Part shown: in pieces, positions 46,701 through 56,167 of the stretch
How positions within the stretch are numbered: position 1 is the first letter of the stretch
Layout: each line of letters opens with the position of its first letter
NCBI GenBank assembly: GCA_018136815.1
Contig: CM030931.1
Span: forward strand, 795,511 to 859,510
From: Isochrysis galbana
Lineage: Eukaryota > Haptophyta > Isochrysidales > Isochrysidaceae
Reading direction: 5' to 3'
Length of the DNA: 64,000 nucleotides
The notes under the pieces: model-generated
Seen by the model: only the letters and a program-made list of their open reading frames with translations
Database searches by the model: none
What the model was told of the DNA's origin: nothing
Position numbers and translations under genes: made by a program

Positions 46701-49041
46701 GGAACTTGGCATTCGGCGCTCCTTTTCAATTGCAGATTGCCCACAGACCAATGGAGTCGCCGAGAGAGGCTGGGGGGTTCTCCTCCGCAGCATGCGTATC
46801 ATGTTGGCGCATGCAGGACACGATGTTTTCTTCACTACTCTATGGCCTTTTCTGATGTCTCAGGCGGTTGCAGTGTCGAACTCTCTCCCGTCCTACGCGT
46901 TCTCTCCTCCACAAGTTCCGTGGGAAAAAGCGGACCCCCAGCGCCCTCCCACCCCACTCTCTCGTTTTCGCGTAATGCTCTGCGACTGTTACGTTAATGT
47001 CGCGGATCCTCTTCCCAAGCTCGCTCCTCGGCGCGTCCCTGCAGTCCACCTCGGGTGGGACTCTCGCCGACGCGGTTTCTTTGTCTACATACCCTCTCTT
47101 CGCCGAATAACCACTGCTGTTGACGTTAACTTTCAGGAGTCTTCCTTCACGTCATTCTCTGGGGTTTCTCGCCGCTCTCCGTCTGCGCCTGCGGTGACCC
47201 CTCCTCTCGTCCGTCGTGCCTCCGATGGTGCTTCCCTCCCCACCCCATCCCGCCGTCTCTCGTCTCTCGAGCGCGCACCGCCGCCCGCGCAGCCGGCCTC
47301 GGCCATCCGCCCCGTACACCCCGGGCCTCTCGACGCTGCATCCGATTGTGCGACCGCCTCGGTCGTGGGGGAGTCCTCCACGCCTGCTGCTCCCTCCATG
47401 GTTGTTGCTCCTGAGATCGCACAGGCACTCATGGCAGCAACACCCACAGGGCCCATACCTGAGCCTAGGTCATTCAAGGAAGCTGTCAATGACCCTGTGT
47501 ATGCAGAGAAATGGCGTGAGGCAATGCAGGAAGATGTTACCGGGAAGTACGAGACAAACAAGGCATGGAGACTTGTGAAAGCTGAAGAAATTCCTGCTGG
47601 GCGCAAACCGATGAAGGGAAAGTGGGTATACAAGGTAAAGTACAACCCAGACGGATCTGTCGAGCGCTTCAAGGCCAGGTGGGTTGCTTGCGGCTACAGC
47701 CAAGTGCCCGGTGTTGACTTCACGGAAATGTTCTGTGGGACACTGCGACATGAGAGCTCTAGGATCTTCCTAGCCCTGGCCAATGAAGCTGATGACGATC
47801 TTTTGGAAATAGACACAGTGAAGGCATTCTCGTCGGCTGATATGGATGGAAACCCACTCTACATTGTCCAACCAACTGGATTTGAAGACCCGAACTATGC
47901 CGCGTGTTTATTGCTTGCACCGCTCGAGGGCACGAAGCAAGCCGGCTACCAATATATGATCACAAACACGGCGACTCTCACTAAAATTGGCTTCCAACAA
48001 TCCAGTGTTGAACCCAATTTCTTTAAGCGTCAATACGGAGCAGATGGTTCCACCATCTATCTAGCCTTGTATGTTGACAACATGTTGGTCAGATTTCCAA
48101 AGGGGCGCCGAGAATTAGTCGACGAATTCATCTCTCAATACTCCAAAAGGTTTAACGTAAGCATCATTGGAGAACCTTCTCGATTCCTTGGCTTTGAAAT
48201 CACTCGTCACCGCTCAGCCCGCCAAATGACTCTGCGCCAAACAAATTATATTGAAGAGATAGCCACCACTTTTCTCAGCGAGCGCACGACCAAACCATTC
48301 AGCACTCCCATCTGTCAATCTCGAATTGAAGAATTTCACAAACTAACTGGGGCTAACTCGGACGTTGAAAGGTCCCGTATGCGATCTAAGTCCTACCTTC
48401 AACTCATGGGTTCGCTGCTTTGGGTAACCATCACTAGACCGGACATCTCATTTCACGTCTCCTTTTTATGCCAATTCATGCAGGACCCATCTCCTCAAAA
48501 TTATGATGCGGCTCTCAGCATCGTCAGCTACCTTCATCATACCAGGCATCTTGGACTCACTTACGAAGGACTGAAAGGAGTCCTAGAAGTGTATGCAGAC
48601 TCGTCTTGGGGCTCACTACCGAAACCCTTCGCCGGCTATACCATCAAGTATGGGGGAGCATCGATTTCATACCAAGCCAAGAAACTTAAACTAGTTGCTC
48701 AATCCTCTGCTGAAGCTGAAACTGCTGTATACGCTTTGGCAGCTCGGAATCTTCAATTTACTCTCCATTTGTTTGAATTCCTTGACAAGCCCCAGCAACT
48801 CCCTATTCGGATCTACACAGATAATTCAGCTACTCGTGACTCGATCAAGAACCCCGGAGTAACGGCTCGCACTCGTCACTATGTTCGTTGGTTATTATAT
48901 GCTCGAGAACAATTCCTCCATCACATCTCTGTTCCACATTGGATATCTACCTCGATGATGACCGCTGATATCTTTACTAAATGTCTCGACAAAACAACCT
49001 TCCTCCGTCACCGTTCTTCCGTCCTTAATGAGAAAATCTAG
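43666..49041 (+). CDS. copia-type gag-pol polyprotein
   Basis: 1791 codons if counted from the ATG within the LTR. Order: gag with a CCHC knuckle (CFRCQGSGHQASVC, about residue 550), aspartic protease (FIVDCGATKHCIS, about 720), integrase zinc finger (HARLAHFNVHRI...CKACLENQ), integrase core with DTCGPF, WHTDNGTEF and NGVAERGWG, RT (about 1290-1560; KGKWVYKVKYNPDGSVERFK, EIDTVKAF, PTGFEDP), and RNase H (VYADSSWG, SSAEAETAVYALA, IYTDNSA). The order PR-IN-RT-RH is that of Ty1/copia. The RT active site reads YVDN (GAC AAC, 48070-48081) where the family has YVDD. No frameshift or stop interrupts the frame. Confidence 0.95.
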   Translation: MVTLIYIALLTVTEPKMRWAKHGTPAERSSSLLCARLSARSPDFFTQHKVGLNTDTEQLFKQSELFKPPNPLKGAGVGSHASQLGQRALSSPTRSRRVEFSPQLKLITTQKHSLVDGEQLQLSQWNLYHFYDGVEVETAMARWFAGESLTSEGWWIESHRCSAAHPQANLFLLQLPMPMLFESWTNSMSSYASHFAHFLDPDLKAGPIRKPPAPSPHLAPNLAANHLQQQEFAFMMGESNLDDYDSRKYRCRPFDGTPGRPFELFCRDFGNAFSRDYIGDADLTTCMLGLDVGGYLEQDPNTDRAIFGGLPMFQFHNADGSVRTAARQQLNDHIKRKRILFSYLMEHISNSNIREMLTSQAPHDGAKAYKILYQQCHQDVDDLTLMEHDTEWDSVSLLTIGINEHSITNLIAHLHSLNAKRPSNKQKTNDQLVIKVLSCITSDISESLAHKCQEEIAAPPSQRKYWTHNERDAIKLKADLQPLWKIKFNQGAISIPKEGGRRATGGGVRPDASYSKDTALAAKTDPPPHTNQPPRAILTSGQALKAARCFRCQGSGHQASVCPTPADHSVTIHDWIAALQSHTAARAKGGRGKGKGGHSQHGAKQGRGRNNSAYMLSDSAEADNSDNTNANTPADAVHFAAGDEWRDIIDDTAFVMTSANQYPPGIEPSTFPLSAYICRIWAIFWRMRLLLRPRPQQPSVSNSDTALLSQSSTSRPLSFIVDCGATKHCISDETELDRITDDNPGTFIIIGDGRRVPISKIGDMTIVVDARLRLANGSHVQRRVPVRLTGVRVVPGLAARLFSCRAGYENDKISTFLNKECYLQLPGGELAPMAASGHHYTLDFDTALTASDDVDNEPSPYLWHARLAHFNVHRIRAAMVSRNISNAHASPHTLNCKACLENQRRSPHKRIPPNIEKYRHFGEKVVSDTCGPFPPSPSGLRFAIIFIDMYSRLAAVYFLKQKSSADVLLAAQTYVGDYAYLLTNTSITGVVDQWHTDNGTEFTASSIDAFCSELGIRRSFSIADCPQTNGVAERGWGVLLRSMRIMLAHAGHDVFFTTLWPFLMSQAVAVSNSLPSYAFSPPQVPWEKADPQRPPTPLSRFRVMLCDCYVNVADPLPKLAPRRVPAVHLGWDSRRRGFFVYIPSLRRITTAVDVNFQESSFTSFSGVSRRSPSAPAVTPPLVRRASDGASLPTPSRRLSSLERAPPPAQPASAIRPVHPGPLDAASDCATASVVGESSTPAAPSMVVAPEIAQALMAATPTGPIPEPRSFKEAVNDPVYAEKWREAMQEDVTGKYETNKAWRLVKAEEIPAGRKPMKGKWVYKVKYNPDGSVERFKARWVACGYSQVPGVDFTEMFCGTLRHESSRIFLALANEADDDLLEIDTVKAFSSADMDGNPLYIVQPTGFEDPNYAACLLLAPLEGTKQAGYQYMITNTATLTKIGFQQSSVEPNFFKRQYGADGSTIYLALYVDNMLVRFPKGRRELVDEFISQYSKRFNVSIIGEPSRFLGFEITRHRSARQMTLRQTNYIEEIATTFLSERTTKPFSTPICQSRIEEFHKLTGANSDVERSRMRSKSYLQLMGSLLWVTITRPDISFHVSFLCQFMQDPSPQNYDAALSIVSYLHHTRHLGLTYEGLKGVLEVYADSSWGSLPKPFAGYTIKYGGASISYQAKKLKLVAQSSAEAETAVYALAARNLQFTLHLFEFLDKPQQLPIRIYTDNSATRDSIKNPGVTARTRHYVRWLLYAREQFLHHISVPHWISTSMMTADIFTKCLDKTTFLRHRSSVLNEKI
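43731..43745 (+). other. probable primer-binding site of the copia element
   Basis: Starts directly after the 5' LTR with TGGTACCCCCGCCGA. The leading TGG complements the CCA end of a tRNA; the matching tRNA was not identified. Confidence 0.5.
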
Positions 49042-49073
49042 GCGGCTTGTTCAGCGATGTCGCTGTGGGGGAG

Positions 49074-49237
49074 TGTTTAACCTGAGTTGTTTTGTAGGGG
49101 TTACTATTCCCGAGGGGTGACGTCATCGGCATTGTTGCACCGTCATTGGCTTGTCGCGCTAGCTAGCCTTCAATGGTTACTCTGATCTACATTGCTCTAC
49201 TCACAGTCACTGAGCCCAAGATGCGTTGGGCTAAACA
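49074..49237 (+). repeat. 3' LTR of the copia element
   Basis: 164 bp, the same as the 5' LTR over its whole length by eye. Preceded by the polypurine tract and followed by a run of G that includes the proposed 5-bp target duplication. Confidence 0.95.
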
Positions 49238-49729
49238 GGGGGGCTCCATTGCCGTTGTGCGCTACGGTTAAACAAGCATAGGAGAGGATAGGGAGAGGCA
49301 GACAGGGCCAGTGGCCAAGGGCCCGGGGCTGAGCCCCTATGTTAGAGTTTTTCTTGTTGTGCGAATATAACCTTAGTGCTGTGGTCCGTAGCCTTCATCG
49401 GCAACGGAGCCCCTACCCCGCGATGAGGGTGTGCGCGGTTGGCGCATGGCTCGTCCGGTGTATGTGGCTAGGGATGCTAGCCAACAAGATGCTCTACAAG
49501 ACTACAATTTCAAACGCCCTAGATGCCTAGATGGGAAATATACGTATTACTCCCAACAGGCACATATATCCGGGGCCCCTTGGGATCCAGACCCTTCCCC
49601 GGGCCCCCCCACAACAGAACGTACGTAACCAAAAAATTGACAAAAGACGGAAAAGGGAGCTCACACCAGAAATCATGAAAACTCGAAAACTCTGATAAGG
49701 ATTCCTTCCATTTGGGCGGCGCGAGCGCG

Positions 49730-51060
49730 ATGCGCGGCGCGTCTGTCGCGGGCCGCTCGCGGCCGCTGGTGGTGCGGCTGTGGCGCGGCTCGCTCGAGCG
49801 CGCGTCTGCGGGCTGCCTGATCACGCCCGCGAATGACGCGCTCGTCGGCAATGAGCAGCCCATGTACTGGCGCTTCATCAACAGGCAGTCTGTTGACGGC
49901 CGCATCCGTCAAGCAGCTGGCAGCCAGCTCGAGGCGGAGTGTGAGGCGATCCAGCCGCTCTCGCAGGACGAGATGCGCCAGGTGCGACGTGATATTACAC
50001 GCTGGACTACTGGCTGCAAGGAGGGCCGGTCTTCTCTCGTCCGATGCCCCACAGGCACGTGCGTCTCCACACGCGCTTATGGCGACCTCGATGCGTCCGT
50101 GATCGTTCACGCCGTGGCGCCCGACTCTGAATTCGGGTACGAGGGGCTGTACACTGGCGCGCTGCGCGATGAGAGGGCTTCAAATGTGTCGCTTCACTCG
50201 CCCGCGCCCGACCTCGGCAAACACAGCTCATGGCTACAGTTCTCACCACCAGACCAGGTGAGCACAGCTCCCTTGCAATTCTATGAGCGCAGTGCTCTTG
50301 CTGAGCCTTCATTTTGCTCGTGTGGCTGCAGCTCTTATTCTCGACGTGGTACTCGGCGTTCCTCGCCGCCGGCAACGTTGCTGAAAATGTAGCAACAGCT
50401 GGGCTTGGTGCGGGCGTCAAGGGGTGGCGACACACCATATCGGCTGCGCTTGGTTTGGAGGCGTTAGCACAATTGCTGGTTGGAGGCGCTAGAATGCCGT
50501 TGGATGTAAGCTTCGTCATTGGCGGGTATGAGCCAATTGCGGCACGAGCATGGCGGCAGACAGCGGATGTGGCGCGCACACTCTTGGGTCCGCCGGCCGG
50601 GCTGGAGGATTTCGCTGAGTGGGTCAAGGCTCGAGAGGCGGGTGTCGAGCTGAGCTGGGAGATCGACGCCGCCGAGTTGAAGCAACGAGTGCATGCCCGG
50701 CCAAATCAACAGGATGCGCATGAGGAGAGAGATGCCGCCACTATCACAGGGATGGATGGCCGGGATCTGCTTCGGCATGACCAAGCGGATCCCCCAGGTG
50801 GCCATAGCTTAGCTGAAGACTCACACATGGTCGAGGCTTCCACAAGAAAGTCAGGCAATCCTGTGGGTGTTGCCAACCTGCCTGTTAGCTCTGTGTTGCC
50901 TCTGCTCGATGTTGCCGACGTGGCAGAGATGCACAAGAATCGGGCTGTTGGGTACAGTGGGGCGGATCGTGCGCTGACACAGGAGCAGGAGCTGCGTGCC
51001 GCTAGGGCCGGCGACAAGCGAATGTCCCTACTCATGTTCGCGCCGGAGGCAGGTTTATGA
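49730..51060 (+). CDS. macro-domain protein, 2 exons
   Basis: Exons 49730-50257 and 50332-51060, phase 0, 418 residues. Start chosen at ATG 49730 (MRGASVAGRSRPLVV). Residues about 10-240 form a macro domain: AGCLITPANDALVGN (family DaIVnAaN..L), VDGRIRQAAGSQLEAEC, CPTGTCVSTRAYGDLDASVI and HAVAP, then after the splice TWYSAFLAAG and VATAGLGAGVKGW. Macro domains bind or hydrolyse ADP-ribose derivatives, here acting on ADP-ribosylated targets or NAD metabolites. The 180-residue C-terminal extension (charged, low complexity, ending DKRMSLLMFAPEAGL) is not recognised. No signal peptide; probably cytosolic or nuclear. Confidence 0.75.
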
Positions 51061-52091
51061 CTAGCCGTCCACATTCAGCAGCTTCAACGGATTCGACCTC
51101 ACTTCCTAGATGAGATAGATAGCATATCGCAAAGTGCAGCATCAAACAAAAACTTCTAATAGTCTCGTTTGCACGTGGCCCTGTGGTAACTATGCTGAAG
51201 CCACGCCCGTTCCCTAACTCTTTCTTCCCTTGCAACCAGGCTTGCGGCCATTCCCCTCGTGCGCTACCTACTACTACCTAGCGGCTCGGGGTGCGGGGTT
51301 AGCAGTGTTGCGGGTAGGGGGATTCCGTCCCCATGCTCGAGAGGGTCGGTTCCCCCCTCCCGCCCGCCGGGCTCCTCCGAAGATCCGTTTCGGCGGGGTC
51401 ACATTGGCGACGAGAGAACGTGCTTGCTGACGAGGGGACGTTCTGGAAGTGCGTCCGCCAACCTACTTTTATAAGTGGGGCCCGCGCTCGCGGGCGGTCG
51501 CGCGAGCGCGGGCGGTCGCGCGAGCGCGGGCGGTCGCGCGAGGTCGCGCGAGCGCGACCGCCCTCCCTCACATGACCGCCCTCCCGCCCTCCCTCGAGGG
51601 TCCCTCGCGTGACCACCCTCGCTCGCACGACCGCCCTCCCTCGCGTGACCACAGCTCTCGCCTTCTTGCCCACTCATGCTCTGCCTCTCTCTCCCTCTCT
51701 CTCTCCTTCTCTCCCTCCCTCTCTTCAAGCTCAATTCTCTTCTGATCCCGAGCTTCCTCGGGCTCCCGTGCCATCTCTCGCTCAAGTGTCAAGTGCCTTC
51801 TCACGCTCCTTGAGCACCTTTCCCCGCTCTTTCATCAGAGCGTCTGCCTCCCGCAGCTTCACCCGCTCCAGCTCAGCCTCCTGCTCATGCTTCTTGAGCT
51901 CCAGCTCCCGCTTTAGCTAACGGTAGTAGCCTGAATCTTCAGACATTTTTTTCGCGGAGCCCGCGCCGGTCCCTCAGCACTAGGATTAAACTAGGACAAC
52001 AAGAAAACTCTGACAACATCTACTTTACCACTAAAATCGGCCGGTCGCGGAGCCTGCCCCGCGCGTGCGCCACCGTCTGGCGGGAAGCTGG
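51061..52091. other. no gene; repeat end and GCGAGCGCG array
   Basis: CAACCTACTTTTATAAGTGG at 51460 is the same signature as the 5' end of the retroposon at 14.76 kb, followed here by a GCGAGCGCGGGCGGTCGC-type short tandem array (51482-51560) and CT-rich sequence. Pro/Arg/Ser-rich frames are compositional. Confidence 0.5.
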
Positions 52092-53000
52092 ATGGCGGCC
52101 AAGGAGAATCAGTGGGACCAGCTGGGCGCGACGGCTCCAGCGGGGATAGGGTCGCTGGTGGGGGGGTTTGCGCAACAGGGCGATGTGCTCGTCGTGCCCG
52201 CCCGGGCGTGGAGTGAGATGCAGACCGAGCTCGTTGAGATGCGCCGGTTTGTGCGCTCAATGCTCGCAGTCGAGGCGCGCCGCCGCGCCGTGAGTATCAC
52301 ACGCGTGCAGGCGCGCTGGCGCGGGCTCGTCGCCCGCAGATCGCTCGAGGCACGGGTTCTCCAGGCCCGCCTTCGGATGCGCTGGATCACCTCGCCCGAT
52401 CAACTCCATGTCAGCACAGTAGCTCCGCGCCCCAGCAGCCTTGCGCGCGGCCTGCTGCATGCGGTAGTCAGAGGGTTTCTGGTGCGAAGACGCTCAGCAC
52501 GCTACCGTACTCATCATCGGGCGGCTAGTCTGGTCCAGGCAATCGTTCGGGGCCGACGAGATAGGCGTTTGCTGCGAATACCTAGCGCCCAACACCACCG
52601 GCTACTCCATCTGGAAGCACAGCTCTCCGCTGAGCGCCATGCGAGGCTCACTCATGAAGGCGTCCTGCGTACTATGTTTACGGCTATGCGTGAAATGCAA
52701 GACGCCCTCCGGGCCTCATCGTCGCCAATAGATTCTCAGGTATCCGTGCTTGGAACCCCACCACTACCCGAAGGGAAGGTAAGATCATCTCCCAAAGACC
52801 CATTCATGGGATTACTTGCATCCACCAATTCACATGAGCTGGTTGTCCCAGCACATACGACTTCGGATGACGTGAACGAGATGGGTGGCTGCAAGCCGAG
52901 TCGAAATGGTGAGGGCATAGATTTGAGCCCGCTGGGTGCAGCAACGACGAGCAAAGGTGTTTGGCGTCAACTCCCGGTGAGTTCGATGTACCTTGATTGA
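52092..53000 (+). CDS. IQ-motif (calmodulin-binding) protein
   Basis: 302 codons from the Met at 52092 (MAAKENQWDQLGA), single exon. Three IQ-like helices: ITRVQARWRGLVARRSLEA, ARGLLHAVVRGFLVRRRSA and ASLVQAIVRGRRDRRLL, approximating IQxxxRGxxxR. After these comes a helical, Glu/Arg-rich segment (LLHLEAQLSAERHARLTHEG) that may be a short coiled coil, then a Ser/Gly-rich tail. The likely role is binding calmodulin or centrin-type light chains, in the cytoplasm or flagellum. The donor-like GGTGAG near 52977 means a further exon cannot be excluded. Confidence 0.6.
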   Translation: MAAKENQWDQLGATAPAGIGSLVGGFAQQGDVLVVPARAWSEMQTELVEMRRFVRSMLAVEARRRAVSITRVQARWRGLVARRSLEARVLQARLRMRWITSPDQLHVSTVAPRPSSLARGLLHAVVRGFLVRRRSARYRTHHRAASLVQAIVRGRRDRRLLRIPSAQHHRLLHLEAQLSAERHARLTHEGVLRTMFTAMREMQDALRASSSPIDSQVSVLGTPPLPEGKVRSSPKDPFMGLLASTNSHELVVPAHTTSDDVNEMGGCKPSRNGEGIDLSPLGAATTSKGVWRQLPVSSMYLD

Positions 53001-53344
53001 GTAGACTACATGTTATGAAGGCCAGAGACGCAGTGCATACCGAACGAGTTGCTCCCTCAACAAGCAGCCGCATGAGGATCTTCTTGTAATGCGGATGCTA
53101 GAAGAATACCCGCTACATATTGCTGCTGTGACTTGTGACGCGCGCGTTTGTGTGCACGCGCTCGTGCTGCGTGGTGCGGTAGGACATCAATCATCGGTCA
53201 TCGGGAAGTCCCTCCTCATCACCTTTGCGGGGGTGCATGGCACAGTATTTCTTACTGGTTGATGTGGGCACAACACCAGGCTCCGCCATCACCTTATAAT
53301 ATACTAACTGCACGCGCGGCAATGGAACCCCTACTTAGAATAAG

Positions 53345-53668
53345 AATTAATGTTATATCCTAGCCAACCCCACTAGCTAATTGGACACAACTTTTCCGTC
53401 CCGGAAGCTCCCGCCATGCCTGACGAGCCAGGTGTCCGAGTGATACCGGGGGGAGGGGGCGCTGCCCCCTCCCCTCGATATTTGTCCTCCCCCCAGTGCA
53501 CGCACCGACCTTGCGCACCCCAGCACGCCCTCTCCTCGAGTCCACGCTGGGGGAAAAACCCTTTCGGGTAAAAACAACGCAGGGGGGGGGGGGGCACTCG
53601 TGAAAAGGAGCCCAGAAGCGCGCTAATCACTCCTCGCCGAAGCGAATGGCCGCGGCGAGCCGCGGTCC
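53345..53668 (-). mobile_element. retroposon family B, copy 2
   Basis: Reverse complement of 25250-25585. Ends next to a GCCGCGGCGAGCCGCGG hairpin on one side and TTATATCCTAGCCAACCCCA on the other. Differences from copy 1 are scattered single changes and length differences in the poly-G tract. Confidence 0.8.
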
Positions 53669-53675
53669 TTCCCTC

Positions 53676-54335
53676 CTGGTTCTGGTGCCCCCGTCTTCTC
53701 TTACCTAAATAGGGCGAGAAGACATGTTAACGCCGGAGGGGAGAGCTGCCACTCTCCCCTCCCCTCCCTCTTCCCTCTTCCTCCTCTCTTGCCCCTGCGG
53801 CTCTGGCCATGGCGCGCGCCTACGGCCCCTCTTCAGGTCCCCAGTCCCCAACTATCGTTAAAACGATAGGGTCATGGAGCGCGCCACGCTCCCCTCTCCT
53901 CTCTCCTCCCACCCCACCGCGCCGGCCGACCAGGATATGCTGGACAACAGGCCTGCCCTGAACACGCGTCCGTAACCAGGCCCATGGTAGTGCACCAGGG
54001 CCGCACCCCCGACACCGAAGACAAAGGAATGAGGGGGGGAAGGAGAGGAAGTGGAGGGAGGGGATGAAAAGGGCGATGTCCGCTATGTGGAGGTAGAGAC
54101 CGAGTAGCGATAGGTGTGTAGCCCTGAATCTTCAGATCTTTTTTTTTTTTTTTTCCAGGTCCCCAGTCCCCAGGAGGCCTGCAGGGGGCCTAGGAGCACA
54201 GCTCAAGGGGCAGGTGAGGCTGGGGCATGGCCCTGGCCCCTCCTACCTCTCCCTCGCGGGCTCTCGCGCCCCTGCCGGTCGACTGGAGCTGGCTGGGGGG
54301 TCCTGATCAGGGGGGCCCAGGGGGAGGAGGGGGTG
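53676..54335 (+). mobile_element. broken copy of retroposon family D
   Basis: 53686-53845 matches 62346-62508 (CGTCTTCTCTTACC, GAGAAGACA, GGAGGGGAGAGCTGCC), and 54159-54330 matches 62506-62670 (GCATGGCCCTGGCCCCTCCT). The 310 bp between are unrelated and hold the hairpin CTATCGTTAAAACGATAG, also present inverted near 19235-19260. Confidence 0.7.
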
Positions 54336-54343
54336 GTCAATAA

Positions 54344-54428
54344 TAATAATCAGTGTTATATCCTAGCCAACCCCACTAGCTAATTGGACATAACGTTTCA
54401 GTCCCGGAATCCCGCCATGCCTGACGGG
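54344..54428 (-). repeat. 3' fragment of retroposon family B
   Basis: Carries TTATATCCTAGCCAACCCCA, CTAGCTAATTGGACA and CGCCATGCCTGACG as in the other two copies, then stops abruptly next to gag sequence. On the minus strand it ends in a TTATTATTATT tail. Confidence 0.8.
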
Positions 54429-54429
54429 G

Positions 54430-55212
54430 GGGTGAAATCAGCCCGAGTGGCGGAACGAGGGGCGTAAGGGAGCATCCCCACCGAATTGTGAGGTGGGGCA
54501 GCCGAGTAGGGCGCTGACGGACGCGCGGTCGACGGAGGAGGCGGTTTCGGCGCCGGAGGGTCCGCCGCCACTCCTGCGGACGTCGGGGAGGTGGAAGCCC
54601 GCAAGGCCCTGATATGGTTGTTGAGGCCCGCTATCATCTCGAGGAGGGCAGCGTGCTCTCGGTCGCGCTTTTCGTCGCGAAGTTGTTGAGCATCGATCGT
54701 GGACTGCATGTGAGCAAGGCGGTCGGCCAAGAGGTCGGCGACGGAGGGAGCCTCGCTCACGTGTTCCCACGCACTGTAGTCAAGCGGGTGAGGATGGGAG
54801 TCGAGCCCCGGGTAGCCCGAGGTCTCGAGGGCTCGAGGGAGGCGAGCTCAGCTCGTTCGCGGAGTGGGTCGACGAGCAGCGGCTCGTCTGACGGAGCGGC
54901 GGATGGCGCCGCCGTGTTGGAAGGGTCTTGCGGAGGCTCGGAGCCGCCGGTTCCGACAAAGTAGACCCCTTGTGGGCCAAAAGGAGTTCCCGCTGTTCCC
55001 ATGGGCAGAGAGGGAGCGGGACTATGAGAGGGCGCGGTCGTAGGCGCCAAGGCGGAATTTGTGCTTGTCGAACACGCGATGACTACAGGCTCGTAGGCAG
55101 AGGGCCGTTCGACCGAGCCGGCAGCTGACGCGGCCGTAAAAGTGTCGTTGTTGGTTGCGGGCGGGAAAATGTCAGAGAGCTCATGGTAGGAGTAGTTGTC
55201 ATTGTCTGCCAT
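54430..55212 (-). pseudogene. gag-like ORF of the Ty3/gypsy family, copy 2
   Basis: Homologous to 17994-18652 from MADNDNYSYHELSDIFPP onward. An 8-bp duplication (GGCTCGAG at about 54828) absent from copy 1 breaks the frame into 55212-54757 and 54760-54398. No RT follows; the sequence runs into a family B fragment. Confidence 0.7.
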
Positions 55213-55226
55213 CGAGCGCTTCGAGC

Positions 55227-55686
55227 CAGTGATGGTGCATCAGTTCATCAGCTGACACCAACTTCGAGGCTGACACTGATATCATAGCTGATATAAGCTG
55301 ATGGACCTCATCAGCTGATATCACCTCAAAGGCCCTGAGCGAGCAGAGTATCAGCTGATATCAGTGGCTTGTGTATTTACTGCAGATATATATTGGACAA
55401 AACGTCCGGAAAATTGTATTATGCGAGCGTAAAGTGGCTCAGGTGACAGTGCGCGTGCGCCGCGCAGAGCGGAGCACCACGGAGTACCAGTTCGACCCCC
55501 ATCCAACCTCAGTGAAACTCAACTATTCTGCACTTTTTTTTTGGACGTAGAAAGTAAAGGGGACTGGGTGTTTTGTTTTCTCCCCGCTCCAAGCTGCTGA
55601 CAACTGATAACTGATATCAGTTATCAGCTCGAGGTGAGCTGATACTGATGTAAAAAACTGATATTAGTACTGATGCACCATCACTG
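55227..55686. mobile_element. non-autonomous hAT-type transposon (MITE), 460 bp
   Basis: Perfect 18-bp terminal inverted repeats, CAGTGATGGTGCATCAGT and its complement, flanked by the 8-bp target duplication CTTCGAGC (55219-55226 and 55687-55694). The uninterrupted homologous site at 18.65 kb has a single CTTCGAGC. Many internal TCAGCTGATATCA words form sub-terminal repeats. Eight-base duplications and CAG...CTG ends are typical of hAT elements. It contains no transposase. Confidence 0.9.
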
Positions 55687-56167
55687 CTTCGAGCGAAGAG
55701 GTAGGCGGAGGTTCGGAGAATTGCGACACGTGGCGTCGGAGAGTAGAGACGAGGCTAGCTAGCGAGCTAGGGGGAGAGAGAGAGAATGAGAATGAGAGCT
55801 TCTTAGGTCCAAGGTAGACACGAGGGGCTACAACGCGGGGACTCAAAAAGTTGCTGACCAACAGAGACAGACAAACTAAACCAAACGGGGCGAAAACTAA
55901 CCACACTTGGACGGACGACCGAGCGTCGGCACCAAGGCAACTTAGCAGCGCACGGACATGCGCAGAGGGGACGGCACAACGAGGGCAGACCTCGCTGGGG
56001 GAGCTGCGACCGAGGTATAACAGAAGACGGACGACAATCGTGGAACGTTTGATGTCATCAAGCGAAAGTAGGAGAAGAGACGATATACCCATCAACGAGA
56101 CCTTGAGAGTTAAAATAGCTCGCCGGCTAAAAGTAAAAGTAAAAGTCTGTCCTCGTATGGAATACGA
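55687..56167 (-). repeat. leader or LTR of the Ty3/gypsy family, copy 2
   Basis: Same sequence as 18660-19155, with small indels (for example one CGAGCGTCGGCACCAAGGCA unit where copy 1 has two related ones). Homology ends at about 56167, matching the end of copy 1, so this is the element boundary. Confidence 0.6.

Larger units (their letters stand above)
43567..49237 (+). mobile_element. complete Ty1/copia LTR retrotransposon
   Basis: 5671 bp. The LTRs at 43567-43730 and 49074-49237 are 164 bp, start TGTTTAACC, end GGCTAAACA, and are identical as far as I can read. GGGGG flanks both sides and would be the 5-bp target duplication. A primer-binding site beginning TGG follows the 5' LTR, and a purine tract (GTGGGGGAG) precedes the 3' LTR. 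One long polyprotein frame fills the interior. Identical LTRs imply a recent insertion. Confidence 0.95.
43516..49480. mobile_element. short DNA transposon (long TIRs) split by the copia element
   Basis: With the copia insertion set aside, the left arm 43532-43566 plus 49243-49258 (CGCCAACCGCGCTCACCCTC, ATCGCGGGGTGGGGG, CTCCATTGCCG) is inverted at 49394-49444. Similarity continues outward (CCCTAGTCACACACAC and its partner CCCTAGCCACATACAC), so the ends lie about 43516 and 49480. Total element length without copia is about 290 bp, with no coding capacity. The superfamily cannot be fixed because the exact ends and target duplication are unclear. Confidence 0.6.
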
